Of a DNA stretch of 64,000 nucleotides, positions 6,005 to 14,091 are shown one piece after another (position 1 is the first letter of the stretch; the number at the start of each line of letters is the position of its first letter). The translations under genes and the position numbers were made by a program. The stretch is from contig NZ_JAOYTH010000017.1 of assembly GCF_025847205.1 (NCBI RefSeq), positions 86,143 through 150,142 on the forward strand, written 5' to 3'. This DNA is from Pararhizobium sp. YC-54. GTDB taxonomy: Bacteria > Pseudomonadota > Alphaproteobacteria > Rhizobiales > Rhizobiaceae. The notes under the pieces are model-generated. The model did not search any database, was not told where the DNA came from, and was given only the letters and a program-made list of their open reading frames with translations.

Positions 6005-7987
6005 ATGACCGACACCAATCCAGTCATCGAGACGTTTTTCGTGGCGCTGAACAAGCTCGACGCCGATCCCAAGAACGTCCGCAAGACCTACAGCAAAACC
6101 GGCATCGAAGAACTGGCGGCAACCATCCGCGCCGATGGTTATCGGCTGTTGCAGAACATCATCGTGCGCAAGGGCGACAAGCGTGGCCGGTTTTTTGTGA
6201 CCGCAGGCGGTCGCCGCCTTGCCGCCCTGCTCCAACTGGCCGAGGCAGGAGAAATCGCCAAGGATTACCCCGTTGAATGCAAGGAGCGCAGCGGAGGCGA
6301 CGCCACCGAAATCAGCCTGATCGAAAACAGCGCGCGCGAAGCGATGTTGCCGATCGAGGAATATGAGGCGTACCGCGCTCTCGCGGAGGAAGGCAAATCC
6401 GTCGAGGAAATCGCGGCTCGTTTCGGCACAAGCGAGACTTTTATTCGCAGGCGGCTGGCATTGGCGCGGGTCTCGCCTGTGCTGCTCGAGCTTTTCCGCA
6501 ACGAGGAAATGAGCTTCCAGCAGCTCAGCGCCTTTACGGTGTCCGACGACCACGAAAAGCAGGTGGAGGTCTGGAACAGCCTGCCGACATGGAACCGCGA
6601 CAGCCGCTCGATCAAATCGGCGCTGCAAGCTGAGGCGATCAAGGCAAACGACAAGCGCATCAGGTTCATCGGCGGGATCGAGGTTTACGAAGCCGCAGGC
6701 GGCGCCGTCAAACGGGACCTGTTCGATGAAGGAAACGGTGGCTATGCGCTGGATGTCGCCCTTGTCGAAAAGCTCGTAGCGGCGCGGCTGGAAGAGGAGG
6801 CGGAAAAGCTTCGCGCCGAGGGCTGGAACTGGGTGGAATGCGTCTCGGTATTTCTAATCGAAGCGCATGCCATGCCGCGCGTCTATCCGGAGGCGGTCGC
6901 GTTGACGGACGAGCAGCAGGGCGAAAAGGAACGGCTGGAAACCAAATACAGCGAACTTGCCGAGTTGATTGAGGCTGGCGTTGCCGACGATGACGCCGAG
7001 ACGCGCGTTGAGGCCATTCAAACCGAACTGGCTGCACTGGCGGAGGCGGAAGAGGCCTACGATCCCGCCGACATCGCCAAGGCAGGATGCTATGTCCTGA
7101 TCGACTATTACGGCGATCTTTCCGTCGAGCGTGGTTTCGTCCGACCGGAACAGATAGCCGACGATCAAGGTGAGGGCGCGCTGTTAGACAGCACAGGCGA
7201 GGGCGGGACTGGCCCGACCGAAAAGCAGCCCGAACCGTCCTTCACTCTGTCAGCCGCGCTCACACAGGAACTGACGGCGCAAAAGACCGCAGCGATCCGC
7301 GCTGAGCTTGCGCATAGTCCCGACATTGCGCTTGCCGCCGTTGTCCATGCGATGTTGGCGAGCCTGTTCAACCCTTACGGCAGCGGCGAGGAAACGTGCC
7401 TTGAGATCAAGCTGACGAGCGAAAACCTCGAAACCAGCATCAGGAACCCGGCAGCATGCAAGGGCATCGCCGCGATGGACGATCTCAAGGAGAATTACGG
7501 ACACATTGTTCCCGGCAATCCGCGCGATCTTTGGGACTGGTGCCTTGAACAGCCGACCGCGACGCTCCTCGATCTTCTGGCCTATGCCGCCGCAAGATCG
7601 GTCAACGCGCTGCAACTTGGTCATTACGAGCGAAAGAAGCAGCGGGCCCATGCCGACCGGATTGCTGAGGCGCTCAAGATCGACATGAGCCAGTGGTTCG
7701 AGCCGACCGCCGAGAACTATTTCGGGCGGATCAGCAAGACCGGCATCGAGCAGGCGATCACCGAGGCCAAGGGTGCGGAGTTCGTGGCGGGCGTATCCGG
7801 CATGAAGAAGGCGGACGCAGCGGCCTATGCAGAGCGGCAGACTGCCGGAACCGGATGGTTGCCCGGCCCCGTCTGCATCGCCCCGATTGTTGGAGAAGGA
7901 CGCGAACAGATTGAGGACATAGGCGACTTAGATGTCGACGACCAAGCGGACGTTGTAAGCGACGAGTTCTCCGAAGCAGCCGAATAA
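6005..7987 (+). CDS. Large ParB/RepB-domain protein (plasmid ParB-like)
   Basis: A 660-residue protein. The N-terminal ParB nuclease/CTPase-like domain (about residues 10-110) includes DADPKNVRKTYSKTGIEELA, a box II-like TAGGRRLAALLQLA and the catalytic-loop-like ISLIENSARE. It is followed by a helix-turn-helix (SVEEIAARFGTSETFIRRRL, about 135-160). The remaining roughly 450 residues are helical and acidic with no named domain. This type is widespread on rhizobial plasmids beside DUF736 and is distinct from the true partition protein RepB at 9.7 kb. It probably binds DNA, but its role is unproven. Translation starts directly after leader copy B. Confidence 0.85.
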   Translation: MTDTNPVIETFFVALNKLDADPKNVRKTYSKTGIEELAATIRADGYRLLQNIIVRKGDKRGRFFVTAGGRRLAALLQLAEAGEIAKDYPVECKERSGGDATEISLIENSAREAMLPIEEYEAYRALAEEGKSVEEIAARFGTSETFIRRRLALARVSPVLLELFRNEEMSFQQLSAFTVSDDHEKQVEVWNSLPTWNRDSRSIKSALQAEAIKANDKRIRFIGGIEVYEAAGGAVKRDLFDEGNGGYALDVALVEKLVAARLEEEAEKLRAEGWNWVECVSVFLIEAHAMPRVYPEAVALTDEQQGEKERLETKYSELAELIEAGVADDDAETRVEAIQTELAALAEAEEAYDPADIAKAGCYVLIDYYGDLSVERGFVRPEQIADDQGEGALLDSTGEGGTGPTEKQPEPSFTLSAALTQELTAQKTAAIRAELAHSPDIALAAVVHAMLASLFNPYGSGEETCLEIKLTSENLETSIRNPAACKGIAAMDDLKENYGHIVPGNPRDLWDWCLEQPTATLLDLLAYAAARSVNALQLGHYERKKQRAHADRIAEALKIDMSQWFEPTAENYFGRISKTGIEQAITEAKGAEFVAGVSGMKKADAAAYAERQTAGTGWLPGPVCIAPIVGEGREQIEDIGDLDVDDQADVVSDEFSEAAE

Positions 7988-7996
7988 CCGGCTGCG

Positions 7997-8027
7997 GCAG
8001 GCCGCGTCAGTCTCCGGCGCGGCCTGC
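7997..8027 (+). terminator. Hairpin after the ParB-like gene
   Basis: A perfect 10-base stem, GCAGGCCGCG / CGCGGCCTGC, with an 11-base loop, starting 10 bases after the stop codon. The following tract is only weakly T-rich (ACCTTTACC). It is probably a terminator for the ParB-like transcript. Confidence 0.6.
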
Positions 8028-8174
8028 ACCTTTACCGCATCACTCGTCTAACAGGCTGTTCGCAACACCCAAGTGATGCACGATGCAATAGCGGCCTCCG
8101 CCCAGCGCGGAGAAGAATTGACAACTGCTTACGCACGCCTGCCCATTGCCGCATCGAGCGGTCACGGGCAGGAA

Positions 8175-8205
8175 GCGAGGGGAGCCCCTGAGCCCCACCC
8201 CTCGC
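8175..8205. repeat. GC-rich dispersed hairpin, copy 2
   Basis: GCGAGGGG ... CCCCTCGC inverted repeat closely related to the element at 5374-5403, including the shared GAGCCCCACCCCTCG. It lies between the ParB-like gene and repA. Confidence 0.5.
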
Positions 8206-8529
8206 GCACCCCGCCCACCCCCCGTTGGCAGTTGAGTCGGCCGTACGTTATTTGAAACCTTCGATTTGCTGACAGATTCAGTAGCTGCTCTTCAATATTT
8301 TCTACCTCAGGGACGAAGGCTGCGGGAGTGCGGCACAATTGATTTATGGGACTCTGCGGTGCCATGTTCTGGGAAGTTGCCACGTGGCAACTTTTGACCG
8401 TAACTGAAGAGACAAAAGCCACTGGTTCCACGTTAAGGTTTTGTTAACCCAATTTTCCTTGCCACCGGTTGCGACTCGGGGCAATGTCACCTACGAGTTA
8501 TTCGCTCACTTTGGAGAATTATCGTAGTT
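8206..8529 (+). promoter_or_regulatory. repABC upstream control region
   Basis: A gene-free, AT-richer stretch before repA. It carries the perfect palindrome listed at 8376-8391, and the segment GTTAACCCAATTTTC (about 8445-8460) resembles the promoter/operator zone usual before repA in repABC plasmids. RepA, assisted by RepB, normally autorepresses here. The exact -35 and -10 boxes are not assigned. Confidence 0.5.
8376..8391. promoter_or_regulatory. parS-like centromere palindrome 1
   Basis: GTTGCCACGTGGCAAC is a perfect 16-base palindrome about 140 bases upstream of repA. repABC parS sites are 16-base palindromes that begin GTT and end AAC and are bound by RepB. A near-identical copy at 9791-9806 supports the assignment. 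Confidence 0.7.
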
Positions 8530-9744
8530 ATGTTGAAGGCTCGTAGTCAGGCCGCCATCCCAGCCGTAGCGAAGCCACTGATGACTGAGGTCATCGCTGG
8601 CGATGGAGCTGCGCTCTCTCAAGAGCTGCTTGCGATGAGGAAGGCGCTCTTCCCGCCGGTCTCGCAAAAGACTCTTCGCTCCTTTTCCTCCGTTGAATCC
8701 GCGAAGCTGATCGGTATCGCGGATGCTTATCTACGACAGCTATCCCTAAACGGTAAGGGACCGCAACCCGACATCGGATCCGGTGGTCGGCGTTGGTACT
8801 CCCTTGATCAGATTAATCAGATACGCGCGGTCCTAGACGAAAATTCCAAGGGTAAAAGGTATGTGCCGCGCCGACGTCAAGGTGAACATTGCCAGGTAAT
8901 GGCGGTTGTCAACTTCAAGGGCGGGAGCGGGAAGACGACCACCGCTGCCCATCTCGCCCAATACCTGGCGCTCCAAGGATATCGCGTTCTTGCCGTCGAT
9001 CTCGACCCACAAGCCTCCCTTACAGCCCTTCACGGATATCAGCCCGAATACGACATCGCCTCGAATGAAACAATGTACGCATCGATCCGATATGACGAAC
9101 AGCGGCGTCCGATGTCGGAGATCATCAAGCCAACCTATTTTAAGGGACTCGATCTCGTTCCCGGTAATCTTGAGCTTATGGAATATGAACATGATACGCC
9201 ACGTGCTCTTGCAGAGCACTCCTCTGAACCGTTTTTCGGTCGTGTTGCATCTGCACTCGGTTCGGTGGAAGACAACTATGATGTTATGGTTCTTGATTGT
9301 CCGCCGCAGTTGGGTTTTCTAACTCTTGGAGCACTTTGCGCTTCGACCGGGCTCCTGATTACCGCTCATCCGCAGATGCTGGATGTTATGTCGATGTGTC
9401 AGTTTCTCCTTATGACGTCTGACCTCCTCGGAGTTGTTCAGGACGCAGGTGGTGATCTCGACTACGACTTCATCCGCTATGTCGTCACACGGTTCGAACC
9501 TTCCGATGCACCACAGGCTCAGATGGTGGGTTTCATGCGGTCCTTGTTCCGCGAGCGCGTTCTCACAAACACGATGCTAAAATCGACAGCAGTTTCGGAT
9601 GCGGGTTTGTCGAAGCAGACGCTCTACGAGGTTGGTCGAGAGAATTTCTCGAAGGCAACGTACGACCGAGCGATTGAGTCGCTCGACGCAGTCAACGGCG
9701 AGATTGAGAGCCTAATTAGGCAGGCTTGGGGGAGGGCGACATGA
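8530..9744 (+). CDS. repA: Plasmid partition ATPase RepA (ParA family)
   Basis: A 404-residue ParA-type ATPase of repABC plasmids. The N-terminal DNA-binding segment (about residues 40-100, with QLSLNGKGPQPDIGSGGRRW) precedes the ATPase core: deviant Walker A NFKGGSGKTTTAAHLAQYLA, RVLAVDLDPQASLTALHGY (Walker A'), and VMVLDCPPQLGFLTLGAL (Walker B). It partitions plasmid copies with RepB bound at parS and autorepresses the operon. Length and order match the family. It overlaps repB by 4 bases (ATGA). Confidence 0.96.
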   Translation: MLKARSQAAIPAVAKPLMTEVIAGDGAALSQELLAMRKALFPPVSQKTLRSFSSVESAKLIGIADAYLRQLSLNGKGPQPDIGSGGRRWYSLDQINQIRAVLDENSKGKRYVPRRRQGEHCQVMAVVNFKGGSGKTTTAAHLAQYLALQGYRVLAVDLDPQASLTALHGYQPEYDIASNETMYASIRYDEQRRPMSEIIKPTYFKGLDLVPGNLELMEYEHDTPRALAEHSSEPFFGRVASALGSVEDNYDVMVLDCPPQLGFLTLGALCASTGLLITAHPQMLDVMSMCQFLLMTSDLLGVVQDAGGDLDYDFIRYVVTRFEPSDAPQAQMVGFMRSLFRERVLTNTMLKSTAVSDAGLSKQTLYEVGRENFSKATYDRAIESLDAVNGEIESLIRQAWGRAT

Positions 9745-10754
9745 GCCGCAAGGATACGCTTAAGGCCATGCTTTCTCGGCGAGAGAACGAGTTGCCACAT
9801 GGCAACCTCGAGGAAGAATCACACGAAGTCGAACCGGCTACTCCACCGGAGAAGAAGCTTCAGCACATCCGATCTGGCGCGGTCGGCGCGATGGGCCGGT
9901 CGCTTGGCAACATTGTTAGTGCTGCGGATCAGGCTCGTGCCCTTATCGCCGAAGGTTCTGCTGTCGTCGAGATTCACCCAGAGAAGATTGACGGCTCTTT
10001 TGTGTCCGATCGCCTTCCCGATGACGGAGACAGCTTCCAGCAGCTTTTGGAAGCTATCCGGGTTTCAGGCCAGAATAGCCCTGTTCTTCTGCGACCACAT
10101 CCGGAAAATACCGATCGCTATCAAGTCGTGTTCGGACATCGGCGCGTCAGGGTCGCTTCTACGCTTAAACGTGCCGTCAAAGCCGTAGTCCAGAATCTGT
10201 CTGACGAAGAGATGGTTGTCGCGCAAGGCCAGGAAAACGCATCCCGAACCGACCTCAGTTATATTGAGCGCGGCCTATTCGCTTTGGCGCTTGAGGAGCG
10301 TGGCTTTGATCGACATGTGATCATGCGCTCGCTTGGGATGGAGAAAACCCAACTCTCGAAGCTTATGGCTGTCGCTCATTCAGTGCCGCGGGCCGTCATC
10401 GAAGCAATCGGGCCAGCACCAAAGGCGGGAAGGCCTCGTTGGATGGGGCTCGCCGAGAAGCTCGCAATTAGCAAGCCAAAGGTTTTGGAGGACGTTCTGC
10501 AAAGCAAAGACTTTCGTGCCTCCGACACCGATGCCCGCTTTGCACTGATAATGGAAGCACTCACCGCTAAGCGAAAAGCGGGGAAGGCTGAAACAATCAA
10601 ATCAGGAGACGGTCAAAAACTGGCAACGGTTCAGCGTTCAACGAAGATGCTTAATCTAAGTTTCGATGAGAAGACTTCGCCCGCGTTTGGCGACTTTGTC
10701 ATCGGAAAACTTGAGCAGCTTCATCACGAGTTCAAGCAATCCCAGGAGAGGTGA
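9741..10754 (+). CDS. repB: Plasmid partition protein RepB (ParB family)
   Basis: A 337-residue ParB homologue of repABC operons that binds parS and activates RepA ATPase. The N-terminal RepA-interaction segment (MSRKDTLKAMLSRRENELPH) is followed by a ParB domain (SPVLLRPHPENTDRYQVVFG, then HRRVRVASTLKRAV) and a helix-turn-helix (HVIMRSLGMEKTQLSKLMAV). The ATG at 9741 overlaps the repA stop and is preferred over the slightly longer frame. A parS-like palindrome lies inside its own 5' coding region at 9791-9806. Confidence 0.95.
   Translation: MSRKDTLKAMLSRRENELPHGNLEEESHEVEPATPPEKKLQHIRSGAVGAMGRSLGNIVSAADQARALIAEGSAVVEIHPEKIDGSFVSDRLPDDGDSFQQLLEAIRVSGQNSPVLLRPHPENTDRYQVVFGHRRVRVASTLKRAVKAVVQNLSDEEMVVAQGQENASRTDLSYIERGLFALALEERGFDRHVIMRSLGMEKTQLSKLMAVAHSVPRAVIEAIGPAPKAGRPRWMGLAEKLAISKPKVLEDVLQSKDFRASDTDARFALIMEALTAKRKAGKAETIKSGDGQKLATVQRSTKMLNLSFDEKTSPAFGDFVIGKLEQLHHEFKQSQER
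9791..9806. promoter_or_regulatory. parS-like centromere palindrome 2 (inside repB)
   Basis: GTTGCCACATGGCAAC differs by one base from the palindrome at 8376-8391 and lies within repB codons 17-22. Two nearly identical 16-base palindromes bracketing repA make a RepB-binding role likely. Spreading or repression from an intragenic site is possible. Confidence 0.65.
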
Positions 10755-10802
10755 GTTCGACTCTCTTCAAGTGGATAAATAGAAAAGGATCAACCCGCAA
10801 AA

Positions 10803-10855
10803 GAAAAAGGCCCCCAATCGGAAACCCGTGGAAGCCTCTCTCGTATTCTCTAGCA
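10803..10855 (-). ncRNA. Counter-transcribed RNA (ctRNA, incA) of the repB-repC gap
   Basis: The repB-repC gap carries the characteristic antisense RNA that controls copy number and incompatibility by limiting repC expression. On the minus strand there is a -35-like TTGACT (10890-10885), a 17-base spacer and GATTCT (10867-10862) as a possible -10. The RNA would then end in a terminator whose stem pairs 10837-10830 (AGGCTTCC) with 10815-10808 (GGGGGCCT, two G-U pairs), followed by TTTTT. The layout matches well-studied repABC ctRNAs. The exact 5' end is inferred. Confidence 0.8.
10808..10837 (-). terminator. Intrinsic terminator of the ctRNA
   Basis: An 8-base stem with a 14-base loop on the minus strand, followed by a run of T (complement of AAAAA at 10804-10808). 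The loop region is where ctRNA and repBC mRNA would first pair. Confidence 0.7.
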
Positions 10856-10948
10856 AGATCGAGAATCGCATTTCCCGGAATCACAGTCAAGAGTCTTTGG
10901 CACCGTTTTGGTGATCGGTTTCTTTTGCCTTTTGAAAGGTGAAGGAAC

Positions 10949-12163
10949 ATGCAGAGTGGAAATGTAACGACGCCCTTCGGGCGGCGGCCGATGACGCTTG
11001 CCCTGGTCAGGGGGCAACTTGAGACGGCCGAGCATAATGCAAACAGGCCCGTCGACAAGTGGAAGGTCTTTCGGGACGTCTGCGAGGCGAAGGATAAGTT
11101 TGGGCTGCAGGACCGATCGCTCGCGGTGCTGCATGCGCTGCTGAGCTTCTATCCGGAAACCGAGCTCGCCGACGAGAGCGGCCTGGTCGTCTTCCCGTCG
11201 AATGCGCAACTGTCGATCCGCGCGCACGGCATCGCTGGCACGACGCTGCGCCGGCATCTCGCCGCGCTCATCGACGCCGGACTGATCCAGCGGCGCGACA
11301 GCCCGAACGGTAAGCGTTATGCGCACCGAAGCAGGGGAGGGGAGATTGAGGATGCATTTGGATTCAGCCTGGCGCCGCTGCTCGCCCGTGCTGCCGAGCT
11401 GGCCGGCCTTGCTCAACAGGTCGCTGAAGAACGAATTCGGTTCAAGCGTGCCAAGGAAGCGCTGACCCTTTGCCGCCGGGATGTCCGCAAGCTGATTTCG
11501 GCCGCAATGGAGGAGGGGGCTGATGGCGACTGGCAGGAAATCGAGGCGATGTACATCGATCTCGTCGCGCGCCTCCCGCGCTTTCCCAGACGCGAAGATG
11601 TCGATGCCGTGCTCGAAGACATACAGATGCTGCGCGAAGAGATCGTCAACCTTTTGGAAATTCAGCTAAAAGCAGAAAGAACGGACGGCAATGCTGGCCA
11701 TGATGGATGCCACATACAGAATTCAAATCCCGAATCCATCTATGAACTTGAACCTAGCTCTGAAAAAGAGCAGGGCGAGAAGCCGAGGCAAGAACTGAGA
11801 CGGATCGCCGAGCCGCTGAAGCCGTTCCCGTTGAGCATGGTGCTGAAGGCGTGCCCACAAATCGCCGACTATGGGCCTAGCGGCCAGATTGGCCATTGGC
11901 GCGAGCTGATGGCGGCTGCCGTGGTGGTCCGGTCGATGCTGAAGGTCAGTCCGTCGGCCTACCAGGAAGCATGTGAGGTGATGGGGGCGGAAAACGCCGC
12001 CGCCGCCATTGCCTGCATCCTCGAACGGGCCGAGCACATCACTTCGGCGGGTGGTTACCTGCGCGACCTGACCCGCAAGGCGGCGCGTGGCGAATTTGGC
12101 CTCGGCCCGATGCTAATGGCGGCGATGCGGGCCAATGCCGGGCCTGAGAAGCGGAGCGCATGA
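10949..12163 (+). CDS. repC: Replication initiator RepC
   Basis: A 404-residue RepC, the only protein essential for replication of repABC plasmids. The N-terminal winged-helix DNA-binding region (about residues 30-130) includes DKFGLQDRSLAVLHALLSFY, FPSNAQLSIRAHGIAGTTLR and LIDAGLIQRRDSPNGKRYAH. The C-terminal domain has PSGQIGHWRELMAAAVVVRS and GYLRDLTRKAARGEFGLGPM. The start has a good AGGTGAAGGA ribosome-binding site. Expression is limited by the ctRNA upstream. The origin normally lies inside this gene. Confidence 0.96.
   Translation: MQSGNVTTPFGRRPMTLALVRGQLETAEHNANRPVDKWKVFRDVCEAKDKFGLQDRSLAVLHALLSFYPETELADESGLVVFPSNAQLSIRAHGIAGTTLRRHLAALIDAGLIQRRDSPNGKRYAHRSRGGEIEDAFGFSLAPLLARAAELAGLAQQVAEERIRFKRAKEALTLCRRDVRKLISAAMEEGADGDWQEIEAMYIDLVARLPRFPRREDVDAVLEDIQMLREEIVNLLEIQLKAERTDGNAGHDGCHIQNSNPESIYELEPSSEKEQGEKPRQELRRIAEPLKPFPLSMVLKACPQIADYGPSGQIGHWRELMAAAVVVRSMLKVSPSAYQEACEVMGAENAAAAIACILERAEHITSAGGYLRDLTRKAARGEFGLGPMLMAAMRANAGPEKRSA
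11655..11775. other. Predicted replication origin (oriV) inside repC
   Basis: A locally AT-rich stretch in the middle of an otherwise GC-rich repC gene, encoding the low-complexity linker between the two RepC domains. In studied repABC plasmids the origin is within repC at such an AT-rich segment. Placement here rests on base composition and family knowledge only. Confidence 0.5.
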
Positions 12164-12183
12164 GGAGCCCCGCGTCCAGCTGG

Positions 12184-12561
12184 TCAGGAAATGTCGGGAA
12201 TTCGGTCCGCGATCTTTTCGAGATAGTCGTCGATCGCCTCTTCGATATAGGCGTTAAACTTACGACGCTCGATTGCGGCAAGGATTTTGAGCGTTTTGTG
12301 GACGTCGGCGCGGATGTGGATCCCGGTGGTGACCTTTTCGGTATCTCGGAAGCGCTTGCCGGCGATCGGATCGCGGCTTTCGCCCTTGGCGACCATGTCG
12401 CGAAGCTGATTTCGGCCGACCGGCGGCTTCGACGTCGAGGCTCGATGGCCGTCCTCGGTGTGCGGAGGAGGGGCGGTGTGCTTTTCCCGTACCGACGGTT
12501 TTTGGCGGTTGGTCGAAATCAGCCCGAGAACGAGGTTCTTGCTGTCTGGTCCGTCGCTCAT
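12184..12561 (-). CDS. VirC2-like ribbon-helix-helix protein
   Basis: A 125-residue basic protein with a disordered N-terminus (MSDGPDSKN ... PPPHTEDGHR) and a C-terminal ribbon-helix-helix-like domain (VTTGIHIRADVHKTLKILAA, then KFNAYIEEAIDDYLEKIADR). It directly follows a VirC1-like ATPase with a 4-base overlap. In Agrobacterium, VirC1 and VirC2 bind the overdrive sequence and recruit the relaxosome. The same pairing beside a relaxase here points to a mobilisation role. The ATG at 12561 is chosen because the frame upstream is antisense to the ATPase gene. Confidence 0.7.
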   Translation of the reverse strand: MSDGPDSKNLVLGLISTNRQKPSVREKHTAPPPHTEDGHRASTSKPPVGRNQLRDMVAKGESRDPIAGKRFRDTEKVTTGIHIRADVHKTLKILAAIERRKFNAYIEEAIDDYLEKIADRIPDIS

Positions 12562-13241
12562 GCTTGAACTCCTTCGGCGGTCGATCTGTAAAGGGCGAGG
12601 ATTTCGCCAAGCAGCGTTTCCATCTCGGCGATGGCTTTTGGGTCGGGCGTTGCCACTGTCTGAAGCGTGCCGGCGGCGCCAATCGACTGATAGGAGGCGC
12701 GTCGGGCGATCGGTTGCGATGCAAGGGCAACGCCGCTTTCCCGCAGGATTTCGCGCAGCGGCTGATGGGCCTTGGCGCGGCCGGTGACCAGGTCGTGCTG
12801 GTTGATGACGATTAGCGCTGGCAGTCTGCGCTTCTGGTCCTCCTCGACGACGGGGATATGGTTGAGCGCGAGCTGCATGCCAGCGACAACATCGTCTTGC
12901 GTGGTCTGAAGCGGGATCAGCACGATATCGGCGCAATAAAGCCCGGCGAACAGGTTTTCGTTCGTCGTTCCTTCTATGTCGACGAAGACGATCTTGCCCT
13001 CTTGCTGGCAAGCTAACGCCAGCTTGTAGATGCGATCGGGGTCGAGGCAGCTTTCGGCCTCCAGCCGCTCCGGCCAGACATTCATCTGCTTCGACATCGT
13101 CACCCAGCGCATCGTATTGGCGCGGCTGTCGGCATCGATGAGAAACACGTCATTGCCAGCATGGGCGGCCGTTCCGGAGAGGGCGCGCACGAGCGTGGTC
13201 TTTCCGGTCCCGCCTTTCGGGTTGGCGATGGTGACGATCAT
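12558..13241 (-). CDS. ParA/VirC1-like ATPase
   Basis: A 227-residue Walker-type ATPase. The deviant Walker A is MIVTIANPKGGTGKTTLVRA. There is also FLIDADSRANTMRW, a Walker B-like KIVFVDIEGTTNENLF, and IVLIPLQTTQDDVVAGMQLA. Its short length, and its partner and neighbours (RHH protein, MobC, relaxase), fit a VirC1-type relaxosome accessory protein better than a partition protein, since RepA already fills that role. The start has an AAAGGAACC ribosome-binding site. It is transcribed divergently from mobC across the repeat-rich region at 13.3-13.5 kb. Confidence 0.85.
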   Translation of the reverse strand: MIVTIANPKGGTGKTTLVRALSGTAAHAGNDVFLIDADSRANTMRWVTMSKQMNVWPERLEAESCLDPDRIYKLALACQQEGKIVFVDIEGTTNENLFAGLYCADIVLIPLQTTQDDVVAGMQLALNHIPVVEEDQKRRLPALIVINQHDLVTGRAKAHQPLREILRESGVALASQPIARRASYQSIGAAGTLQTVATPDPKAIAEMETLLGEILALYRSTAEGVQA

Positions 13242-13284
13242 GATGGTTCCTTTCGCTGAGAAGAAAACTATAATTAATCATCGG

Positions 13285-13505
13285 TCCGCGACTTGGCAAC
13301 GCTTTGTTGCCCATTGGTGATTGCCCACCGATGATTGACGAGCAATGATTGCCGGCCAACAATCGCCAATGGACGATTGACCGCCGTAGCACTGGCAATG
13401 GGCAATCCTTGCGCTGCTAATAATTGATTAGTAACGAGTAATCGGCAATTGCCTACGCGGACATTGGCAACCCTTCGATTGACAACGGGCAATTGCCAGG
13501 GCTCT
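13285..13505. repeat. GGCAAT/ATTGCC repeat field; candidate oriT or regulatory region
   Basis: Between the VirC1-like gene and mobC, about ten copies of GGCAA or its complement TTGCC occur in about 220 bases. They include the palindrome GGCAATTGCC twice (13444-13453 and 13488-13497) and pairs in both orientations (for example TGGCAATGGGCAAT near 13393). No gene is convincing here (13242-13722). Relaxase-adjacent intergenic repeats often mark oriT and accessory-protein binding sites. A defined nick site was not recognised. Confidence 0.45.
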
Positions 13506-13722
13506 GATTGGGCCGTTGTGGGTCGCTGGTCTGACTGGGTGATGACCGCGAAATCTACGGTTCCATTGATGGAGTCTTATTGAAACTATATTTTATTTCT
13601 CTGTGGCAGGATAGTCAAGTTTGTGGTACAAACTCGACGTCACCCCGCCTCCGGCAGGGCTGAGGTTCGCGCCGAACGGCGCTCTGAGGCGCCTCCGGCA
13701 CCAAGGTGAAGGAAAGGAAGAG

Positions 13723-14091
13723 ATGCGAAGCGAGGTCGTCAGGGTTCGTCTGATGCCGGAGGAGCGGCAAGCGCTCGCTGCACTTTGCGGAGAAAAACGC
13801 ACCGCAAGCGAGGTGATCCGACTGCTGTTTCGCGAACAGGCTGGTCTTCCGCTTCCCGTTGGGCCGGTCGAGGCGGACGTCCTGCGTGGCACGAACGAAG
13901 AACTGCGGCGCATTGGCATCAACCTCAACCAGGCGGTTCGGGCGATGAACGAGGGGCGCGTCGGCTATGAACCGCATCTGGATGCCGCGCTGCGCCACCT
14001 TGTCGAAGGTGTGTTCCGACTGCGAGCGGACGTCGACCTGATGCTGCGGATCAGCCGGCAGGCACGAAGGAGGGGCGGACATGGCGCATGA
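13723..14091 (+). CDS. mobC: MobC-like relaxosome accessory protein
   Basis: A 122-residue protein of the MobC/plasmid-mobilisation RHH type. It starts MRSEVVRVRLMPEERQALAA, then has EKRTASEVIRLLFREQAGL, and contains the family hallmark region ELRRIGINLNQAVRAMNEGR. MobC proteins bind oriT and help the relaxase melt DNA. The ATG at 13723, behind GAAGGAAAGGAAG, is preferred over an upstream in-frame start. It overlaps the relaxase gene by 11 bases. Confidence 0.85.
   Translation: MRSEVVRVRLMPEERQALAALCGEKRTASEVIRLLFREQAGLPLPVGPVEADVLRGTNEELRRIGINLNQAVRAMNEGRVGYEPHLDAALRHLVEGVFRLRADVDLMLRISRQARRRGGHGA

Noticed and set aside
12184..13011. The VirC2-like frame extended to 275 codons
   Set aside because: The extra 150 codons lie on the same strand inside the VirC1-like gene in another frame. 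The ATGA overlap at 12558-12561 gives a natural start for a 125-residue protein.
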